Assembly (NCBI GenBank): GCA_014730285.1
Contig: WJIM01000157.1
Coordinates: forward strand, 1 to 20,182
Reading direction: 5' to 3'
DNA length: 20,182 bases
From: Candidatus Zixiibacteriota bacterium
GTDB taxonomy: Bacteria > Zixibacteria > MSB-5A5 > JAABVY01
Under the pieces are notes generated by a model, which saw only the letters and a list, made by a program, of their open reading frames with translations, did not search any database and was not told where the DNA came from. Shown here piece after piece: positions 15,479 through 20,182 of the stretch. Position 1 is the stretch's first letter; every line of letters starts with the position of its first letter. Made by a program: the position numbers and the translations under genes.

Positions 15479-16921
15479 ATGGAGACAAAAACGATAGAAC
15501 GATTACATACATTCTTAAAGGGAGAGGTGAAGCCGGTGAATATTGGTATATCCAGTTTTTACGAAGGGCTCACCTCCCAGGGGCTTGACGCGTTGCAGCT
15601 CGACTGGCGCCCTCCTGCATTAGGTAATCCGGAGCTGCTCCGCATCCTCGACAAGCTGCGGGAGCCGGGGATACGAAAACGAATTGAAAAGGCGAATGAT
15701 TTGGCTGTAAAGCAGATGATTGCGGCAGACCCGGTACTGGAGGACGTGGCTCCCGCGGGAGAGGTTATTTCCGGGTTGGAGAAAAACATGGTGCTTCACG
15801 CAGGTCCTCCTATGGTCTGGGAAGAGATGCCCGAAGCGATACGCGGTTCTGTAATAGCGGCGGTGATGTCCGAGGGATGGGCGTCGAGTCCGAATGAAGC
15901 GGCTGGTCTTGCCGAAAGCGGGCACATCGATTTCCACCCCGGCCACGATTTTGACCATGTAGGCGGGTTTTCAGGTGTTATCACTCATTCCATGCCTGTT
16001 TTTGTAGTACGTAACCGAGACAAGGGCAATATCGGATTCAGCTCCTGGCGGGACATCGGGCAGGCCAGCGGCCGGTACAACGATGAAGTCTTACGCTTTA
16101 TGAAATGGCAGCGGGAGCGGGGAGTTCCAGTCCTGCGGACTGCGCTCAAACAGCGGGGCGGGATAGAGCTCCGCCCCTACCTGGTCCAGGGCATCATGAT
16201 GGGAGACGAGCACCACAATCGGGTCATCGGAGATACCGCAAACTTCACCCGGATGTTTGCCTACTCGATTGTGGAAGCAGCACCGGAAAGGAGAACCGCA
16301 GTCGAGCTCTTGAAGTATTTTGCCGATCTGGACCTTGCATCTGTTCCCATCAATATAGCCGCTGCGAAGTGCATCGTTGATGCGGCAAAGGAAATAGAGT
16401 ATAGCACTATTATCACCGCCTGGGGACGAAACGGGGTTGAAGACGGTATCCAGATAAGCGGACTCGGTAACGTATGGTTTAACGGCCTGGCGCCATTGGT
16501 TGAGGGAACCTACTTTCCGGGATTTTCCCAGGCAGATTCCGCACCGGCAATAGGCGATTCCTGCGTTATCGAGTGTAGCGGATTCGGAGGTATGGCAAGT
16601 GCCGCGGCACCGACACACGCCACGGTGAAAGATGCCCCTGGGGCGGCGGAGAAGATTACCCGGGATATGTATGAGATTACCTGGAGCAAGAACTCCCGGT
16701 ATCCTATACCCCTGTTGGATTCTCAGGGAGTGCCGATAGGGATCGATCTGCTTAAAGTATTGGATACGGGAATACGGCCGGTGAGCAATAATCCTGCGGT
16801 GCATAAGAATAACCGGGAGATATCCGGGGTGATCGGATTCGGGTTGACCCGGCCGCCGATGGAGGCATTCGAAAAAGCGCTGAAGGCATTTGAAGAAAAA
16901 TATCTAATGTTAATGGAATAA
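15479..16921 (+). CDS. allG: DUF1116 / YlbE-like protein (AllG family)
   Basis: A 480-residue protein matching the DUF1116 family (E. coli YlbE/AllG). Visible features are NIGISSFYEGLTSQGLDALQ followed by DWRPPALGNPEL, a central HFDxHPGHDFDHVGGFSG-like region with HPGHDFDHVGGFSGVITHSM, RNGVEDGIQISGLGNVWFNG and NREISGVIGFGLTRPP at the end. The family is thought to be a subunit of the oxamate carbamoyltransferase formed with FdrA and AllH. I chose ATG 15479, with GGGAG just upstream, over an in-frame TTG at 15452 that overlaps fdrA. The stop overlaps the next ATG by one base (TAATG), a mark of translational coupling and of a shared complex. Confidence 0.9.
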   Translation: METKTIERLHTFLKGEVKPVNIGISSFYEGLTSQGLDALQLDWRPPALGNPELLRILDKLREPGIRKRIEKANDLAVKQMIAADPVLEDVAPAGEVISGLEKNMVLHAGPPMVWEEMPEAIRGSVIAAVMSEGWASSPNEAAGLAESGHIDFHPGHDFDHVGGFSGVITHSMPVFVVRNRDKGNIGFSSWRDIGQASGRYNDEVLRFMKWQRERGVPVLRTALKQRGGIELRPYLVQGIMMGDEHHNRVIGDTANFTRMFAYSIVEAAPERRTAVELLKYFADLDLASVPINIAAAKCIVDAAKEIEYSTIITAWGRNGVEDGIQISGLGNVWFNGLAPLVEGTYFPGFSQADSAPAIGDSCVIECSGFGGMASAAAPTHATVKDAPGAAEKITRDMYEITWSKNSRYPIPLLDSQGVPIGIDLLKVLDTGIRPVSNNPAVHKNNREISGVIGFGLTRPPMEAFEKALKAFEEKYLMLME

Positions 16922-17880
16922 TGCGAATTAACCGGATCAGCAGGCGATCATACGGGACACTCAGAGATCGAGACGGATACCTCGGCCGCATCATAAAGAT
17001 ATGGGATCGGGGCTTTTTCACCAGCGACGATAACAGTATGGTTTTGTACTTTTTCTGCTCCGGTCCGTTGCACGTCCCCTTCGGATTGAGTCTGGAAGGC
17101 CATTTGTCCAAATGGTACTCCGCTACGGGAATAAAAGAAGACGACAGGCTATTTAAAGCAGGGAACGAGCTTTTTCTTGAAAATTTTGAAAGTATCCCGC
17201 TTTGCTTGGACCCGGGGAAAGTTGTGGACCTTTCCCGGCCCGGATTGTATGACGATCCGGAACATGGCTGTTCTAAAGAACGATTTGCAAACAAAATCGA
17301 AAAACTTAAAAAGGCTGTGCTGAGGCTGGAAGAGGGAAGGGGTTTGAAGAGATTTCTGGAGGAACATCAATCGATCGGTAACGTTGACATTTCTTCCGAC
17401 AATGATACTTCATTATTGTCGATGTGCCGTGATGATGTGGGCCTGCTTATAGAAGGAGTTCGGCAGGGTTCATTGGATTTGTTTGAGAGAGGTTATCGTG
17501 GTCTTATCGGTAAAGGACCGGGATTGACGCCTTCAGGAGACGACTTTCTTATAGGATGGCTGTTTGGGTTTTATGGACTCACCGGCACCCTCTTTCCGGG
17601 CATTAATCTTGAAATGATGCGGAAACGGTGCCTAAGATATGTCGCGGGTAACACTACTATTTTGTCGGAGTCGCTTATCGAATATGCCTTTCACGGCTGT
17701 TTTTCCGAACTGCTGCACAATGCGATGGAGAGTCTCACTGAATGGGAATCGGATGAGATTCCCGCGGCGGTATCGAAAATGTTAGACTGGGGAGGTTCCT
17801 CAGGAGTTGACACTCTAACAGGTCTGATTACAGCATTTAATACATATTTTGGATTTGGGCAGAGACTTAACGGTGAGTGA
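16921..17880 (+). CDS. allH: DUF2877 protein (AllH / YlbF family)
   Basis: A 319-residue protein carrying the diagnostic DUF2877 motif GKGPGLTPSGDDFLIGWLFG, with a helical C-terminus (HNAMESLTEWESDEI, GGSSGVDTLTGLITAF). It corresponds to the third member of the FdrA-AllG-AllH trio. Length is normal for the family. It begins within the stop of the DUF1116 gene and has no good ribosome site of its own, so translation is probably coupled. It likely acts with the two preceding proteins in carbamoyl-group transfer; this rests on the E. coli precedent and gene order. Confidence 0.9.
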   Translation: MRINRISRRSYGTLRDRDGYLGRIIKIWDRGFFTSDDNSMVLYFFCSGPLHVPFGLSLEGHLSKWYSATGIKEDDRLFKAGNELFLENFESIPLCLDPGKVVDLSRPGLYDDPEHGCSKERFANKIEKLKKAVLRLEEGRGLKRFLEEHQSIGNVDISSDNDTSLLSMCRDDVGLLIEGVRQGSLDLFERGYRGLIGKGPGLTPSGDDFLIGWLFGFYGLTGTLFPGINLEMMRKRCLRYVAGNTTILSESLIEYAFHGCFSELLHNAMESLTEWESDEIPAAVSKMLDWGGSSGVDTLTGLITAFNTYFGFGQRLNGE

Positions 17881-17913
17881 GATGATATTTGAATTAAAGG
17901 ACTAGGAGGAAAA

Positions 17914-17955
17914 TTGTCGGACGGCCCCTACGGCGTTCCGTTATTAGGGATATAA
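17914..17955 (+). promoter_or_regulatory. Possible mini-cistron with strong ribosome site and overlapping hairpin
   Basis: AGGAGGA (17904-17910) precedes a TTG that opens a 13-residue frame (MSDGPYGVPLLGI, stop 17953-17955). The same bases 17918-17940 can fold into an imperfect GC-rich hairpin. The glycerate kinase start 33 bases later has a poor ribosome site. The arrangement could be a leader peptide, a gene remnant or chance. Confidence 0.25.
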
Positions 17956-17988
17956 GATACATACAGACTTTATTTTAGAAGTGGTAAA

Positions 17989-19371
17989 ATGATAGACAAG
18001 CGAGACGACCTTCTGCAGATTGCGCAAGCCGCGATTTGTTCAGTAAGTCCATACGGAATGATCAAAGAAAAGATCAAACTTCACGGAGACATACTTTCGT
18101 TCAGCAGCGGCGACTCCGTTGATTTGTCAAAATTCGATGCTGTTTATGTAATCGGTGCCGGAAAGGCAACCGCTCCCATGGCGAAAGCGTTGGAAGAGAT
18201 TCTAGGAAACCGGATTACCGATGGTGCTATAAGCATTAAACCGGGACATACTGCTGGGCTGAAAATAATCCGGCAGATAGAGGGGGGGCATCCTGTTCCG
18301 ACCGAAGGGAGTATAGACGCCGCTGCTGTGATCGCAGACCTTGCGAAAAAGGGCGGTGAAAAAACACTATTCCTCAATTGTATTTCCGGCGGTGGCTCCG
18401 CCCTGCTAACACTGCCTTTTTATGACGATACTCACCGCATTACCCTGGCTGATATGCAGGAGACTACGAAGGCACTCCTTTTCTGCGGCGCTACTATCTA
18501 TGAAATAAACTGCATACGAAAGCATTTGTCCGGTATCAAAGGGGGCAGGCTCGCGGAAAGGATATATCCGGCCCGGTCGATCAGCCTGATTCTCTCTGAT
18601 GTTGTAGGAGACGATCTGCAGAGCATCGCATCGGGACTGACCGTACCTGATAAAACAACATTTCAGCAGGCAATGGGTATAATAGAAAAATATGGTATTG
18701 CCGGAAGCATTCCTATACGGGTAATGGAACTTATTACCGACGGCGTAGCAGGTTACGTTGAAGAGACGCCGAGTAACGAAAATCCGTGTTTCACGAAGAG
18801 TACCAATGTGCTGCTGGGGACCAATGCACTGGCACTTCGGGCTGCTGCGGAGAAAGCCGGAGCACTCGGCTATAACCCTTTTCTTCTCACCTCCCGGGTG
18901 ATCGGCGAAGCACGGGAAATCGCAAAATTCTATGCAGGACTCGCACAGGAAGCAGCTGCTTCCGCGGAACGGGATAATACTCATAAGTTACCCGGCGGAG
19001 GGTCCTATAAAAAGCCCGTCTGTATTCTTGCCGGAGGGGAAACGACCGTTACCATCCGGGGGAACGGAAAAGGAGGACGGAACCAAGAAATGGCCTTAGC
19101 GTTCTTATCGGAAGTTGCGGACCGGCCGGAAGCGTATCCCGGAATCCTTTTTGCTTCCGTTGCCACCGACGGAAACGACGGTCCTACCGACGCTGCCGGC
19201 GGTTTCGCATCGGTCGATCTCATGAAGAAAGCAGAAGAGGCTGGAATGGAGATAAACGGATATTTGGCGGATAACGATGCATACTCATTTTTCAGCCGCA
19301 TTGACGGACTTATCAAAACAGGTCCGACGAATACGAACGTCTGCGACCTGCAGATAATTCTTTCGCAATAA
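17989..19371 (+). CDS. Glycerate 2-kinase, MOFRL family
   Basis: A 460-residue kinase of the MOFRL/GckA type, which converts D-glycerate plus ATP to 2-phosphoglycerate in the cytosol. Visible family marks are VIGAGKATAPMAKALEEI, GGHPVPTEGSIDAA, ISGGGSALL, INCIRKHLSGIKGGRLAERI, LILSDVVGDDLQSIASGLTV, then the C-terminal MOFRL part: GGETTVTIRGNGKGGRNQE, ATDGNDGPTDAAGG and LADNDAYSFF. Length and motifs are intact. Last gene of the colinear run; it can pass a glycerate product of the pathway into lower glycolysis. Hydroxypyruvate reductase and tartronate semialdehyde reductase are absent from the window. The ribosome site is weak (GAAGTGG). Confidence 0.94.
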   Translation: MIDKRDDLLQIAQAAICSVSPYGMIKEKIKLHGDILSFSSGDSVDLSKFDAVYVIGAGKATAPMAKALEEILGNRITDGAISIKPGHTAGLKIIRQIEGGHPVPTEGSIDAAAVIADLAKKGGEKTLFLNCISGGGSALLTLPFYDDTHRITLADMQETTKALLFCGATIYEINCIRKHLSGIKGGRLAERIYPARSISLILSDVVGDDLQSIASGLTVPDKTTFQQAMGIIEKYGIAGSIPIRVMELITDGVAGYVEETPSNENPCFTKSTNVLLGTNALALRAAAEKAGALGYNPFLLTSRVIGEAREIAKFYAGLAQEAAASAERDNTHKLPGGGSYKKPVCILAGGETTVTIRGNGKGGRNQEMALAFLSEVADRPEAYPGILFASVATDGNDGPTDAAGGFASVDLMKKAEEAGMEINGYLADNDAYSFFSRIDGLIKTGPTNTNVCDLQIILSQ

Positions 19372-19514
19372 GTGCAAAGGATAAATGGATATAACGGCTC
19401 TTTCAACTCTATTTTCAGTTTCTTCAAACATCCTATAAGATATTATATTAAACCGAAAAATAAAAAACAGCTCGTGCAAAATCGAAATGATAATGTTTAG
19501 ATAAAAAGAACTAA

Positions 19515-19688
19515 GGAAGTCGATGTCAATATTACCCTCAAAGACCGCTGGTAATATATGAATCCAAATATGGTAAAAAGGGAGCCGAGCTAAATCCCTT
19601 AGAGTGGATGGCAGCTCTTATCTCACATATACTGGATAGGGGAGCCCAGACCATTAGACTTGATTATTGGTTCAATTATTGTATTTGA
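19515..19688 (+). pseudogene. Transposase remnant, IS91-like
   Basis: A 57-codon open frame without a proper start reads VIYESKYGKKGAELNPLEWM, then AALISHILDRGAQTIRLDYW, ending in TGA. The PLEWMAALISHIxDRGxQTIR pattern resembles the internal region of IS91-type (Y2/HUH-related) transposases. Both ends of the gene are missing, and no inverted repeats are visible; this IS group normally lacks them. The 143 bases before it, back to the kinase stop, and the 110 bases after it show no gene. Confidence 0.6.
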
Positions 19689-19798
19689 AAATAGAAGTTT
19701 AAGCTCTGATTAAAAAGATATTAAAAGGCTTTGATCAAATGTATGGCAGAAGCTGGCATATGGAATGAAATATAAACAAGAAAATAGGTCTTATTAAA

Positions 19799-20038
19799 AT
19801 GAGCAGAAAAATAAAGAAAGTTCCAATTTATCTTCATCCCCAGGATTCCGGTCCGCTAACAACAGAAGAGATCAAGATAATATTAAGGGGTTCAGACGAC
19901 CTCATAGGGGATGGAAGTAGGAATATCCTGGCAAAAAACACAAAAATACTTAAAGAATCAAGGGATAAAAAGCTCCTGGCAATTTATAAGAATTTGCTTC
20001 TTCCTCCCAAACCTATAATCCCCCTCCTGTCGACATAA
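19799..20038 (+). CDS. Small protein resembling the start of an RQC-minor DNA-binding protein
   Basis: A 79-residue frame: KKVPIYLHPQDSGPLTTEEI then KIILRGSDDLIGDGSRNILAK, KILKESRDKKLL and a proline-rich end. The EEIKIILRGSDDLI/GSRNILAKxxKILKxSRDKKLL pattern looks like RQC-minor-type small DNA-binding proteins. In them the sequence normally continues with a conserved GLDxxPxYG-type segment, which is replaced here by an unrelated tail. It may be truncated or frameshifted. The ribosome site is weak. Recognition is from memory of the family only. Confidence 0.45.
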   Translation: MSRKIKKVPIYLHPQDSGPLTTEEIKIILRGSDDLIGDGSRNILAKNTKILKESRDKKLLAIYKNLLLPPKPIIPLLST

Positions 20039-20054
20039 TGGGATATTGAACTAA

Positions 20055-20075
20055 ACCGCTAACGCGGTAGTTTTT
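20055..20075 (+). terminator. Probable rho-independent terminator
   Basis: ACCGC, TAAC, GCGGT forms a five-pair stem, followed two bases later by TTTTT (20071-20075). It lies 17 bases after the stop of the small RQC-minor-like frame. The stem is short, so efficiency is uncertain. On the minus strand a run of A before and AAC after makes bidirectional action weak. The rest of the window to 20182 shows no gene I can support. Confidence 0.55.
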
Positions 20076-20182
20076 ATCTTTCCTAAATCTTAAACCAAAT
20101 GAACTTTTCAACTCTCCAGGTAATCCACATACTACTCTCATAAGAATATCCAAGATATTTTTTTAACTAAAACTTAAAAGAC

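Noticed and set aside
16091..16804. Minus-strand 237-codon frame
   Set aside because: Antisense to the well-supported DUF1116 gene; typical long shadow frame in GC-richer coding DNA.
20013..20141. Minus-strand 42-codon frame beginning MRVVCGLPGE
   Set aside because: No ribosome site, no recognised family, and it reads through the terminator-like hairpin.

Overview
The window looks like an accessory catabolic locus from an anaerobic bacterium of moderate GC. AT-rich spacers, strong AGGAGG-type ribosome-binding sites and a lipoprotein solute receptor with a long acidic linker would suit Firmicutes, Atribacterota or Spirochaetota. I cannot fix the phylum from the sequence alone.

Layout. (1) Left edge, minus strand: a Cys-type sulfatase cut by the window edge, a short orphan coding remnant, and a GntR/UTRA regulator. 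The regulator's promoter overlaps a perfect TGTAT-N3-ATACA palindrome. (2) A divergent spacer ends in a near-consensus promoter (TTGACA, 17 nt, TACAAT) reading right. (3) A colinear plus-strand gene run, about 2.6-19.4 kb: choline-sulfatase-like sulfatase, lipoprotein solute-binding protein, two permeases and two ATPases of a Dpp/Opp-family ABC importer, an amidase-signature hydrolase, a scar of gene fragments, a URO-D-family protein, a metallo-beta-lactamase-fold protein, an FdrA/AllG/AllH-type trio and a MOFRL-type glycerate 2-kinase. (4) Right edge: a transposase remnant, a small RQC-minor-like ORF and a terminator-like hairpin.

How the genes may work together (inference). The ABC importer brings in a small organic solute. 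The cytoplasmic sulfatase and the amidase could remove sulfate and amide groups. FdrA/AllG/AllH resemble the E. coli proteins linked to oxamate carbamoyltransfer at the end of anaerobic allantoin use, and glycerate 2-kinase could feed the carbon to 2-phosphoglycerate. No allantoinase, ureidoglycolate dehydrogenase or carbamate kinase is present here, so the true substrate is open and may be new.

The most informative structural observation is the scar between the amidase and the URO-D gene. It holds an internally deleted copy of the metallo-hydrolase gene fused directly to a copy of the dppF 3' end. The present gene run therefore looks like a join of two related operons.
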